Assembly (NCBI GenBank): GCA_963693085.1 | Contig: OY856412.1 | Coordinates: 1,410,333,194 to 1,410,397,193 of the forward strand | Length of the DNA stretch: 64,000 nt | Source of the DNA: Alisma plantago-aquatica | Lineage: Eukaryota; Streptophyta; Magnoliopsida; Alismatales; Alismataceae | Direction of reading: 5' to 3' | Shown here: positions 1 through 11,533 of the stretch, piece by piece | Numbering within the stretch: the first letter of the stretch is position 1 | How the letters are laid out: each line of letters begins with the position of its first letter | Made by a program: the position numbers and the translations under genes | The notes under the pieces: model-generated | Database searches by the model: none | The model's input: the letters and a program-made list of their open reading frames with translations, nothing else | Told to the model about the DNA's origin: nothing

Positions 1-2223
1 GATCTATAAAACCTTCAGGTTGTGTCATATACACATCCTCATTTATACTCCCATTAAGGAATGCGGTTTTAACATCCATCTGCCAAATCTCATAGTCATA
101 ATAAGCTGCAATAGAAAGCATGATCCTGATGGACTTAATCATGGCAACTGGAGAAAAGGTTTCATCATAGTCAACACCTTGAACTTGTCGAAATCCCTTC
201 GCAACCAATCCATGTCGGTCTTCTTCTTAAAGACCCGCTTGCACCCTATGGGTTTTACCCCTTCGGGTGGTTCCACCAAAGTCCATACTTTGTTGGAGTA
301 CATGGATTCCATCTCGGATCTCATGGCTTCAAGCCATTTCTCATAATCTGGTCCCTCCATAGCCTCTACGTAGGTAGTTGGATCATCATCTATGATCAAC
401 TCACCACCTTCCTGAGTTACAAGGTATCCAAACCTCTCAGGTTCAAGGCGGGTCCTACTAGATCTACGAGGTCCTTGTATTACCTGAGGAGATTGAGATT
501 CCACAACACCTTGTGAATCTACATTTTCCTCTGGTACATCTACCGGTTCAATGTTTTCTTGTTGGGCTTGAACCTCTTCAAGCTCTATATTCCTCCCACT
601 TCTTCCTTTGGAAATAAATTCCCTCTCTAGGAATACAGCATCCCTGGCAACAAACACCTTGTTGTCAGTAGGGTGGTATAAGTAAAATCCCCTCATTTCC
701 TTGGGATATCCAACAAAATAACATTTATCGGATTTGGGTCCAAGCTTATCAGGAAACATTTTCTTGACGTAAGCTTCACAACCCCAAATCTTCATAAAAG
801 ACAAAACGGGACGATTCCCATACCATATCTCATATGGTGTCTTTTGAACCAATTTAGATGGCACACGGTTAAGTGTAAACGCGGTGGTTTCAAGAGCATA
901 ACCCCAGAAAGAAATCAGAAGATCAGAAAAACTCATCATTGATCGCACCATATCCAACAATGTGTGATTCCTTCTTTCAGACACACCATTATGATGTGGT
1001 GTTCCAGGTGGAGTCCACTGTGATACAATACCACGAGCTCGTAGAAGGTCCTCAAACTCCTGGCTTAAGTATTCTCCACCTCGATCGGATTGAAGTGCCT
1101 TAATACTTTTACCAAGTTGGTTCTGTACTTCATTCATGAAATCCTTGAACCTTTCAAGGGTTTCTGACTTATGTTTCATCAGGTACACATAGCCATACCT
1201 ACTGAAGTCATCAGTAAAGGTAATGAAGTACTGATACCCACCTCTGGCATTAGTTCTAAAAGGCCCACATACATTAGTATGTATGAGTCCTAATAGATCA
1301 CTAGCTCTCTCACCTTTACCTGAAAAGGGAGTCTTGGTCATCTTGCCCAACAAACAAGATTCACATGTCTCTATTGATTCATAATCAAAAGAGTCTAGAT
1401 AGCCATCTTTATGGAGTCTAGAAATGTGCTTCTCATTTATGTGCCCTGGACGACAATGCCAAAGATATGTTTTGTTTGAGTCGTTCAGTTTTTGCTTTTT
1501 GGTATTTACGTTGTATACACTTGTCTCCAAGTCTATCAAGTATAGACCATAAGACATTGGGGCACTGCCATAAAAGATCCCATCTTTAGAAATGGAACAT
1601 TTTCCATTCTTAATAAGAAATTCAAATCCATCTTTGTCCAAACAAGAGACGGAAATGATATTCCTATTTATGGCATGTACATAATAACAGTTCTTCAACT
1701 CTATTATTAGCCCACTTGGTAGAGTTAACTCATAGGTTCCTATGGCACTGGTGTCAACTCTTGCCCCATTGGCAACACGTAGTTCAACCTCGCCTTTCCC
1801 CAAAGGCCTACTTCTCTTAAGATCCTTCACATTTGAACAAATGTGAGATTTGCATCCGGTATCAAGTACCCATGACGAAGAAGTAGTAAAGTTAATCTCT
1901 ATCACGTATACACCAGAAGTAGAGATCTCTATCTCTGACTTCTTCTTCCATTGTTCCTTCCATCCTCTCCATGTAGAAGAAATTGGTTTGGCGAGAGAAC
2001 CCTTCTCTCCCTTACCTTTCGTTCCATTGATGTCTATCAATGAACTTTCTTTCTTCTTCACCAACGCATTAAGCGTACATAGAGTGGATTCTAAGGCTCC
2101 TGGTATATCTGGATTGTGCAGAACACTTCTCACAGTCCTCAACCAGTTATGGAATTTATTCTCAATTAATTTGCCCATTTTAAAAGATGATTCTTTTTCC
2201 ATTATATAAGAGAAATTTTGCAT
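1..2223 (-). pseudogene. Copia gag-pol polyprotein pseudogene (PR, IN, start of RT)
   Basis: Starts at 2223 and runs 694 codons to 139. Residues 1-100 are a gag remnant: the NWLRTVRSVL motif is kept but most of gag and the CX2CX4HX4C zinc knuckle are missing. Protease active site DTG is at 121-123, the GAG-pre-integrase zinc region at about 254-294, and the integrase core at about 310-420 with D380 and E416 (35 residues between). The first catalytic Asp, expected in the H-T-D-V-C-G-P motif, is Asn317 (codon at 1273-1275). RT begins near 190 nt from the end; a frameshift around 213-218 moves it to another frame, which continues to base 1 and includes the QMDVKTAFLNG motif. The copy is therefore non-functional in gag, integrase and reading frame. 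Family identity is certain from motifs; lineage is an inference. Confidence 0.92.
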
Positions 2224-3568
2224 TTGTCAAAACTCCTTTTGATTTTATTTGAATAAATTTGATGATAGTTAATTAGGTCTTTAATTAATTACCGCTCCCA
2301 CTATTTTGACTCAAATTGATAGCCCTCACCATCAATTCGGAAGATTGCAGCGTACAATCTTCTAGTAGGTCAAGATCCTGAAATCCTCTGAGCCATGGAC
2401 CAGCTAGGGTTGTCACCCACAACTCAGATCTCTCAGGTAGGCAACTCTTACCAATTGCATCATATGCAACTCTTGAAAGATGGCATATGCAACTCTTTGC
2501 CATGATCATCCCCATGCTTCAAGGTACTAGATCCCATCTAGATCACCTTGTTAAGTCCGACCCAAAGCCTACACGTTGAATATGCACCCTGCTAGGGCAA
2601 ACCCACACATTCATCCTTCACGCTTCCACAAGATAGAAGGTGCACCACGCTAGGGCGTGCCCACACTTGGTCGATCAAGATTTTCATGTGTGTTTCATTT
2701 GGAAGGCATCTAAAACTTAATATTTAATGAGGGATTTGGTTTTTATATATACATATACATATCCAATCACCACAATATATAGTAAGTATCATATACATGC
2801 TACATCCCACATAACCATGCAAAATGATAAAAAGAAATGATTATGGCCATCCTATTGTGATTCCTCGAGCCAAGAGGAATCACGGTCTTCTAGGTCTACA
2901 TCACATGCAACATGTACAAGATGAAATATGTGCCTGCCTTTCTGGGTTTGATCAGCTCATCTCCATGACCGATCGGCTCGCCATCAGGTTGGTTGTTCGG
3001 GTGCCACCAGCCGATCGACTAGCTCCTCCAGCCGATCAGTTCACCGATCGTCGTGCATCTCATCAGGTCACCACCCGCTCATCTCACTCCTCGAACCAGT
3101 CATCTGGATCACCAACCGATCGGTTCACACCTTGAACCGATCGTCTCAGGTTGTCTGCCATTCTTTGACATAACAGGAAATAAAATCTATCCTATTTACA
3201 ATTGAATTGTGAAACCCTGAGTTACATTCGGGGGGAGCAAAGGTAGGAAAAGAATTCTTGAATTATTTCGAGTTACATCAGGAATAAGAGAAGGGGAATC
3301 AGTGCGCAGACCGAGATGCAAGCAACCACATACAACCACACACAGATATAGGGGTTTATAGTCCATAACCATGCTACACATCCACCACAAAACTTGTTTA
3401 AGGGCGACGCGTATCGAGTGCATTAATATTACATATCATATATGTATATTTGGGATTTGTGGATTGGACATGTATAAAGACGATATTATTCGCATTGCAT
3501 GCAATAAATAAAGGCGACAAACCAAATTTGATCATATCGATAATCCTAAAATATAGAACAGTTGACGT
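2224..3568 (-). other. Copia 5' leader between PBS and gag
   Basis: About 1.35 kb of untranslated leader on the minus strand between the primer-binding site and the gag remnant. No open frame in it resembles a protein family. It holds a cluster of CCGATCGG-type palindromes at 2960-3150 of the same kind as in the LTR upstream of the TATA box. Confidence 0.7.
2960..3150. repeat. Cluster of CCGATCGGTT-like palindromic motifs in the leader
   Basis: Degenerate repeated words built on the palindrome CCGATCGG (for example accgatcggctc, agccgatcgact, aaccgatcggttc, gaaccgatcgtct) occur about every 25-35 bases. A second cluster of the same words lies in the LTR at 4250-4640. Confidence 0.6.
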
Positions 3569-3581
3569 GGCTCTGATACCA
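3569..3581 (-). promoter_or_regulatory. Primer-binding site, initiator tRNA-Met
   Basis: On the minus strand this reads TGGTATCAGAGCC, the standard complement of the 3' end of plant initiator tRNA-Met, one base inside the LTR end (CCAACA). It fixes the strand of the element and marks 3583 as the inner edge of the 5' LTR. Confidence 0.93.
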
Positions 3582-4138
3582 CTGTTGGGTTTTAGAGGAG
3601 GCAGAGAAGTAGCGGAAACAAAAAAATTTCTCCCCAAAACCCATAACAAAAGGAATCGCGTCAACGTCTATAGAATAGGAAAGATGGTTTGTGGATGCAT
3701 ACCTTGTCCCGAGGCTTGCTCGGCGACAGTACCTCGCGCCTTGCGCGGTCTTCACCTCCGGTCTTGGACGGTGTCTGTGCAGCTCCTGATTGCACCGGGG
3801 CTGAAGACTCCTGGTCTCACCGGGACTGTCAGGATTGACAGTCGTCCTCCGAGCGGCAGAGGTCTCCCACCTCTACAGTCGTCGACACGGACCTCCTGGA
3901 ACTCCGATCTCCTTGTCGCATAAGGAACCGGAAGGAGTCGCACCCTCCTGTTGGCGTACTAGTCGCCAACACACTCTCCTGCTACCAGTTGCAACTGCAG
4001 TTGTCTTTCCCTTGCTGCACCTCCCTTTTCGGGTAGCACTTGCTCAGGCTCTCTCGGTTACCAAAACCAGAGAGAACGACAACTTTCCAGAGCAACCGGC
4101 TTGCACTGAGTTGTACTCTAAGAATCCCCCAATATCCC

Positions 4139-4153
4139 TATATATATAGGCAG
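4139..4153 (-). promoter_or_regulatory. TATA box of the Copia LTR promoter
   Basis: Minus strand reads CCTATATATATAGGG, the best TATA box in the LTR. Transcription would start about 30 bases to the left, leaving roughly 0.5 kb of R-U5 before the PBS. Confidence 0.55.
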
Positions 4154-4249
4154 GTCATGGGACAGGGTTCTCTGTGCCCGGTATTATGGGACTAAAAGCA
4201 GGAGTAGAAGGGTTTGAGATTTTCCATAAAAGCAACCAACTCGCAACCT

Positions 4250-4640
4250 GAACTGATCGTTTCACAACTGAAACGGTCGGTTGGGGAGCTAAGTCGGTTC
4301 GTTGACACCTCAATCGATCGGTTGGGACCCTTGAACCGGTCGGTTCACTCCTGAACCGGTCGGTTGGGGTTCCTGATCAATTCCCGATTGACTTTCCTTC
4401 TTTTGTTTCTAATTGGTATCGAATACCAATCCTATTTCCCCAATCAAATTGGGCAATTGAAACGAAACGAAAATTCTCACCAATCTTACTTTCCCAACTT
4501 GCTCGGTTGCATCAGTTGAACCGATCGTTTCAACACTTGAAGCAATTGTTTCACCCTGACCATGAGACAATCGGCTCAACACTTGAGCCGGCCGGTTCTT
4601 CAAGCTCAGCCGATCAGTTCATCACATGAGCCGATCGGTT
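4250..4640. repeat. CCGATCGGTT-like palindromic repeats upstream of the Copia TATA box
   Basis: At least ten variants of AACCGATCGGTT (aaacggtcggtt, atcgatcggtt, gaaccggtcggtt, gagccggccggtt, gagccgatcggtt) lie 100-490 bases upstream of the TATA box on the minus strand. Position and repetition resemble U3 enhancer repeats of other Copia elements; the role is inferred. Confidence 0.6.
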
Positions 4641-5830
4641 GGGAGTGCAAATTGTGCAGAATCAGTCAATTGTGATTTCAATCAATTCGATACTCCAATC
4701 AATGCGTCCAACACCTTGAACATTATGATATTGAGCTATCGATTAATTGAGTGTTTAATTGAACTACTAAACTCCTTTAGTAATCAATCTAAACATTGCT
4801 TGTGGACAAAACTCCTCTTCCAGGTTAAATCCTATGTGTGTGACCCTACATGTCCATTTCACGTTGGCAGTGAAAGTCCATAACACTTATGACTTCACAA
4901 GAAAAGAGTGGTGCCTAGTCACACATCAGTGCTACCCAAGTGAAATAGATAGTTGGAGAACAACTTTCAATCCTAAAATTCGTGAATGGTGTTACAGTGA
5001 ATGTATAATTCCTTTGTCACTGATATCCTGAATGAACTTGAGGCATGGAACAGTCATCCTGTCAACATTCATTCACTTCCTTGATCTCAGAGCAGACTGG
5101 GTGAGATGTGTGTGACATTAATATCACATATTGATTCACACGTTCATGCGCATGCCTTTCTCAATCCTACTCATCAAGTGGCCAAGCATATCAAACTCCC
5201 TTAGGAGGGACAAATCACATATCTATCACTCACCCCTCAAAAGCCCCATGTGTCAAAGCCACCCAATCATCACCTTTATAACAACCCATGTTTCAGGACT
5301 GCGTTTGATGATGTCAAAGTGTACCCAATGACATGTGTTGAGTGTAGTGATTTCAGGTCTAAGAATCACACTCACCACCATAACTGTGAGACCTGACTGT
5401 GACTACCAAGTCATGGTTCCATGTGTCACTCTCACGGTGGGTCTGTCCGGTACCTTGTTCTCTAACAAGTACCTATGTGCTTGGTTTGATATCACTATAT
5501 CATGACTAATGAGATTTTGTCATCAACCAACACACAATCTAGTCTTCAGTGTCATTGATGTCTATGGTTATTTCCACAATAACAACCGACTAGGGACTGA
5601 ACAAGAATGTATACTCTTAGCATCTGTATGATCTCATCATTTAGGTCCTCAACCCAAAAGCATACGTCATTGAGTAAAACAATTCTTTAGACATCGATCA
5701 TGTTACACCATCATCTCAGAAACAGTTGAAACATATAGATCGGAAATTGCCTTTATAATTATTCAAATCATTTACAAAGTATTCCATTACAATCATCACA
5801 TGACTTGCTCTATGGGCATACATACCAACA

Positions 5831-6500
5831 AATTCTCCCCTATATAATTGTGTAGGTGATTGGGAATGTCTTATTCTCCCCTCAACTATAGGTTAAAGGT
5901 CCGGTAGGTGCCTCAACCCTACTTAGTTAGGTAGACATAATTATCTTACATGCAAATCCTTTTTAATATAATTGTTAATGGCAAGTTTCTTTTGAATACA
6001 GCCTCATACTCTTGTTCTGTTCATCTTATGATGAAATTTTAGCCTTTACAATCATATTATTTCCTTATCTTTTGTTCTTGTTCATTATTTTACACATACC
6101 TTGTATTTCTCTCTCTTGCTGGGTGATTTCCCAACCACCCAGGTTAGGACAAGTTGTTGAATTGAACCATGAGAACATAGCTCTGGTCATGGACCAAGAA
6201 CTTGGAGATGTTGCTCTGGAAATAAGATTTGAAATAGTTTAGATTTCCCTCTACTTAGATCCTTATGTTGTATCATACATGTAAACCCTTATGGGAGATT
6301 ATGATATACTTTTGTAATCTTTGTGAAAATTGAATATAGTCATTTGTTTAATTCCACTTCTAAACTTTGGTCTTTTGCATACCATTATAATAAATTTGGA
6401 AAATTTATACCTATTCCAATATACCTTTAAGTGTGTTTGGAATTCATGTTTTGTTCTTCAAATTTTTTTTAGTAGGGAGTGGTGATCCCACCTCCTTACA
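5831..6500 (+). repeat. LTR 1 (3' part only)
   Basis: Last 670 bases of the first LTR, ending CTTACA, directly before the PBS. Equivalent to 10862-11533 and 15908-16577. The remainder lies left of the Copia element, outside the window. Confidence 0.87.
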
Positions 6501-6502
6501 CA

Positions 6503-6515
6503 TGGTATCAGAGCC
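6503..6515 (+). promoter_or_regulatory. Primer-binding site of array unit 1
   Basis: TGGTATCAGAGCC, full match to the initiator tRNA-Met PBS, two bases after the LTR end. Confidence 0.92.
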
Positions 6516-7192
6516 CATGGTAGTCGGAATCTGACTATTTCAATTTTGTCTCCCTAGTTGGAATACTTGTCTTACCTTTAAGTGACATATTTGCCCTAGA
6601 GTTGATTAATAGATGATGAAGTGTTGACTTAGGATCCTATAGTTTCACATTATAATAATGATGAAAAGATCTGAAAAATACTTACAACTAAAAAATGCAT
6701 AAGTAACCATAGTAACTTGAGGTTGTTTAGCTTGGCATTTAGGCAACTACTAAGACATTAAGTTGAAAGCAAAGGTGTCTAGAAAGAATCAAGGTTCAGG
6801 GGCTAGTAGGATTTTCCTCCGCACCACTAGCTTGGTTTATGAGGACTCCTGAATCCATATGATATCCGCCTAGCCTAAGCTGATATGAATTGTCTGAAAT
6901 AGAATGCTTTTAGGAAATAATAGCCTTAGACATGTATACGATTTATCTTTAGGGACCCTAATATGTTGAAATAGTCTCCCAAGTGTAATGACTTGTTTGA
7001 GGATGAATACCCAATATAGTTCCCTTATGACCCATAGAACCACATGTTTGGATAGTTATCCCTAGAACCTAGACTTTGAAGTTTGGTGTTTAGAAAGCAA
7101 TCAGAGTGCGTAGTGAATCACGATGGATCTTATATATGGTTTAGTTAGACTCACCCTTTTACCTCTAGATTAGTTTTTCTTGGTAGGTCAAA

Positions 7193-7285
7193 CCTTTAAG
7201 GGGTGGAGAGTAGTTGGTTTGATGATGTTTGGGTAGTTAGATTTCAAGGACGAAATCCTTTATAAGGAGATGGATTCATGTAGCA
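7193..7285 (+). other. Second, internal PPT/LTR-start-like junction
   Basis: The words ctttaaggggtggagagtag (7193) and caaggacgaaatcctttataagg (from 7245) followed by tgtagcatac copy the layout of the true 3' end at 8560-8603. Equivalent sites exist at about 12230-12325 (followed by TGTAACATA) and on the minus strand at about 28455-28560. Confidence 0.55.
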
Positions 7286-8593
7286 TACATTTATCTAGCT
7301 ACACTGGCTCTAGAAACCCTAACTCCATGATTGGGAGGATAGTTTTCTTGGATCCTTAGTTTTGACCAAACAAGTCATAGTTATAACCTGACATGCTTGT
7401 TTATATGCTAATGAACATATAATGATCATCTAATGAATAGTTAATATGTTTGAACCCTAATGAATACCTAATGCACATATGAAGAGTAACTCACATAGTG
7501 GATGAGCATGATGTTGTCTGTGTCATAAACCAATAAACCCTAATGATATGATGGGCAATATAATTGTAGTCTAACCTTAGACTTAATGCATCCTAAGAAG
7601 GTATAGGTGAACAATAATGATCATGTTAACCTAAAACCTAAGTTGTAATCATCTAACCTTAACCTATACATCCTTAATGAAATTCATGATATATTGGTGT
7701 CAGTAGGTGTCATAATCAGATAACATACTTTAATACACATAAATCATACATTAATCAGGTCATTAATATGAAATGCATATCACCTTGTTCTCTAATACAC
7801 ACCTAATTAATCACCTAATGACTTAGTATGTGAATCAATTCATTAATGTGTAATATGTCCCACCTTGATCACTAAAATACTTATAATGACTTCAATATGG
7901 ATAAGTACTCATGGATTCACATAAAAGTGCATAATCAATCATAAGAACTGAATAAATATGAGAAAATGATTTATGATGGCATGTGACAATGTGACAATGT
8001 GACAATGTTAAATATAGATATAAATGAATAATGTGACATTATTTGGATTACTTGTAACAAGTTGGATATAATATCTTAATTCATGCAAAACAATTTGTTA
8101 TAATTCAATATGTTGATAACAGAGACTAAATCCAATTATTAAGGATAATAATAAATTATATTGATAATTGAGTAAACTCTAATTATGCTAAACCTCATAA
8201 TGAGGTAAATAAGAAATATATATGGTTTCAAGCATAATAATGAAATATAACTCTTCAGAAACAAAGTATATATGACAAGACACAATTAAAAGAATAATAT
8301 TGATAATGTGATATCCTAATGAATATAATTCTAATAAGCCAAAAAAATTAAAAAGAAATCATAAAATTGGAACCTTTAGGTGATTCATTAGAACCTGACC
8401 TATGTGGAGTTGCTTGAGAAGATTATGAACTCCCAAGTTAAGAAGTTGAAAAACAAGGAGTTTAAGTTGGTAATAGTTTTGGTGGAAGTTTAATGGATTC
8501 AACCTGGGAGTTTAGTGGTGAGATTTTGCATACTCACCCTTCTCACTTTGCTTTATAATTCGAGGACAAAATCCTCTTTAAGGGGTGGAGTGT

Positions 8594-11533
8594 TGTAACA
8601 TACCAAAACTTTAACATATTCTCTTTTTGGCCCTTTCCCAATATTTTTGTATCATTTCTATCCTTTTTGGCCTTGATGCTTAAATTATGGACCTTGTAGT
8701 GGTTTGGTGAACATTTGTTCAATAATTATACCAATGGAAGGGTTTATGCACAAATACCTTGGTTAAATCTTATTTAAGGATCTAAAATGTAAAATCACCA
8801 CTTTAGTAGAACAATGGTTTATTAATTTGTGTTAGAAGTTCAAGGCCCTAAACCTTGATTAATGTATTAAACAAGCTTAATTACCATAATTAAGTGCTCT
8901 AAACCTTAATCTAACTTTTTCATGTGATTTGAAATCATACAATGAGCCTAAGTTTCAAATTTGGTTTGATTTGATTTTGTTTATGCAAGTTATGCAATTT
9001 TAGGTACATTCTGGACTTTTATGCAATTTACCCAATTGGGAGGTTTTCTTTGCAAATTATTACCTGAATTTTAATCCTTAGATATTAACTTACCATTATC
9101 AAGATTTCGAACCATGGGGTACCTAGTTGCACTTTGGTTTGAAGGTGTTACTTTCCAAGGGCATTATAGGGATTGCCCTCTTTATAAAGGAGCTTATCCT
9201 TAAAAGCTATCAATAAATGGGGTTATTTCTTTGTTTGAAGGATGGTGGGGATGGCCTAGAAGGATCCAGGGGCTTTTAGGACCGACATTGGACTTACAAG
9301 AAGTCTCTATGAGCTGTCCTCTTGCTTGGCCATGAAGCCTTAGCCTAAGGACACATTGAAAGTCACATAGACACCTCATGATTGCCCCTTCTTTATAAAG
9401 CCATGCCTACCCCTTCCCAACTCCCAATCCAAGAAGAAATCCTCTCCTTCTCTTTAATATAGCTTAGAGAATAATTCCTTCTATGTTTGTCCACGAAGTT
9501 TCTATCCCTAGGTAAAAGAGGGTGCCTACCTTGGTAAAGAAGGCTCCTAGGGTTCCAAATTTCTCTATTTAGGACTTCTTAAGCTCCTCCTTGGTGATTT
9601 TGATCAAAACTAGTAAGAATCCTCCTTTCCTTCCATGTTTTCATGATTTTAGTATTCCTCCCACCTTCCTCCAGGTTGGAACCATGACCTTCCATGGTAA
9701 AACTCCACCTATAACCCTAAAACATCTCATCTCCATGCTCTTTTGCTAGGGCTTGCACCTCTAAAGCGGAGAAGGTGATTTTTGCTCAAAAAAGGAGCTT
9801 GGCTTGGAGCAACCAGACCTTCTAATCTCGGTATCCTTGCTGTTTGGACCTTCTTACCTTCCTAGAGGTGAGTTTTGTTAACCCCCTTCTCATATATTGC
9901 TTAGTACATGCTTAAAACTCATGCTTTTATGTTTCAAATCGATGATTTCCATCTCTTTTTACCATGTTCTTCTAGGGTTTTGGTTTCTCGTTGTAATACC
10001 TTCTCTAGAAGCTCTAGTTTGGCTACCTATGCAACTTCAAACCTGATCTTGGGTCAAATGTTTTTTTATCCCTCTCCCTCTCTCTTCAATTATCTCGATT
10101 GGTTTGATGATGTGGCAATTTCCTATTGGTCAGTATTGAAAAATTCATATCTTCTAATCCACTTATCCAAATTTGACAAATAAATATGTTTTGGAATTTG
10201 AAAATTTATCTATATCTAATAAAAATATTTTAAGGTCTGATTTCATGGTTTGATGAAGGGTGATTTTTGTAAAATGAATTTAATGCATAAAATCCATAAA
10301 AATTACATCTTAATCATCATATCTCCAAAACTAACATAAAAATATATTTTCTTGATTAGGAGAACTTAATAAGTTTATTGGTTATGTTTTAAGAGTCTAA
10401 ATCAGAGTTTTTTTTATAAAAAATGTCTAAAATTAGGGTTTCTATACATTAATGTGACTATGTACTCTAATACATGTTGATACAATGAAAATAGGCAAAG
10501 TGGAGCTTGGACTCAATTAAAGTGGGGAAAGCTAGTAATTGATATCAGTAAGAGAGGTATGTGCATTCCTTACACCCTATGTTGGGATAATTGTAGGAAA
10601 ACCCTATATTTACCTAATGAGGCTTAAATGAACCCTAAATCTTCTATTCTTGAATCCTAATGTTGTTCATGTCTCAAATGAGATTATGATATCTTCTTGT
10701 TTGGGTATTATACCCCACTGCCATGCTTATTGAATATTATGAATACTCTTGCCATGATTACTTTTCTAGAATGTAGATTTATGTTCTATATAATTAAAAG
10801 TAGTGGTACTTATGCACAACCACCCACAGAGGGCACGTATTTAATCGCACTGGGGAATTTTTTTATTCCCCCATATATAATTGTGTAGGTGACCGGGAAT
10901 GTATTATTCTCTCCTCACCTATAGGTTAGAGTTCTGGCATGTGCCTCAACCCTACTTAGTTAGGTAGACATAATTATCTTACATACAAATCCTTTTTAAT
11001 ATAATTGTTAATTGCAAGTTTCTTTTGAATATAGCCTCATACGCTTGTTCTGTTCATCTTATAATGAAATCTTAGCCTTTACTTTCATGTTATTTCCTTA
11101 TCTTTTGGTCTTGTTCATTATTTTACACATACCTTGTATTTCTCTCTCTTGTTGGGTGATTTCCCAACCACCTAGATTAGGACAAGTTGTTGAGTTGAAC
11201 CAGGAGAACATAGCTTTGGGCACGGACCTAGCACTTGGAGATGTTGCTCTAGAGATAAGATTTGAAGTAGTTTAGACTTTCCTCTACTTCGATCCTTATG
11301 TTGTATCATACATGTAAACCCTTATGGGAGATTATGATATACTTTTGTAATCATTTGTGAAAATTAAATATAGTCATTTGTTTAGTTCCGCTGCTACACT
11401 TTGGTCTTTTGCATACCATTATAATAAATTTGGAAAACTTATGCCTATTCCAACATACCTTTGAGTGTGTTTGGAATGGATGTTTTATTCTTCAAATTTT
11501 TTTAGTAGGGAGTGGTGATCCCACCTCCTTAAA
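8594..11533 (+). repeat. LTR 2, 2940 bp
   Basis: Starts TGTAACATACC right after the polypurine tract and ends at the degenerate ccttaaa before the second PBS. Full-length counterpart of LTR 3. A TATA box (ctttataaag) is at 9391-9400 and would place the cap site near 9425. Confidence 0.87.
9391..9400 (+). promoter_or_regulatory. TATA box of LTR 2
   Basis: CTTTATAAAG followed by a pyrimidine-rich CCTACCCCTTCCC stretch. The same arrangement is at 14440-14449 in LTR 3 and, in triplicate, at 50001-50185 in the distant copy. Confidence 0.55.

Larger units (their letters stand above)
1..5830 (-). mobile_element. Copia LTR retrotransposon, Angela/BARE-like, 3' part outside window
   Basis: Minus-strand element read from right to left: 5' LTR (5830 to 3583), primer-binding site, leader, gag remnant, protease, integrase and the start of reverse transcriptase at the left window edge. 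Seen: LTR ends TGTTGG...CCAACA, PBS complementary to initiator tRNA-Met, protease-integrase-RT order typical of Ty1/Copia. Lineage call rests on the protease neighbourhood (DTGC followed by SHIC, then NIISVSCLDKDGF) and RT opening (YDETFSPVAM), which resemble Angela/BARE. It sits inside an LTR of the Gypsy-derived array that resumes at 5831. The 3' LTR, RNase H and left target duplication lie beyond base 1. Confidence 0.9.
3583..5830 (-). repeat. Copia 5' LTR, 2248 bp
   Basis: Bounded by the PBS on the inner side and by sequence of the Gypsy-derived LTR on the outer side (aattctcccctatataattg at 5831 matches 10862 and 15908 onwards). Termini form the 6-bp inverted repeat TGTTGG/CCAACA. On the minus strand the start TGTTGGTATGTATGCCC resembles the start of Angela/BARE LTRs. 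It contains a TATA box near 4139-4153, so U3 is about 1.7 kb and R-U5 about 0.55 kb. The partner 3' LTR is off the window. Confidence 0.88.
6501..8593 (+). other. Internal region 1 of the Gypsy-derived element, non-coding
   Basis: 2.1 kb from PBS to polypurine tract with no open frame of 60 codons or more on the sense strand. It ends with gaggacaaaatcc...aaggggtggagtgt, a Gypsy-type 3' end and polypurine tract. A second, similar junction lies inside at 7193-7285. Contains a short (gtgacaat)n triplication near 7981-8008. Confidence 0.8.

Noticed and set aside
3450..4149. Plus-strand open frames of 157 and 104 codons
   Set aside because: Antisense to the Copia LTR and PBS; no motif.
6012..6242. 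Short open frame in the LTR, repeated at 11012-11275 and 51768-52001, sharing ISQPPRLGQ...ELN
   Set aside because: It recurs only because the LTRs are copies. The LTR 3 version is interrupted by a stop, and the minus-strand subfamily has different sequence there, so protein-level selection is not supported.
9908..10183. 91-codon open frame in LTR 2 with counterparts in LTR 3 and the 49215 copy
   Set aside because: Frame is shifted or truncated in the other copies and the composition is that of the LTR; no domain.
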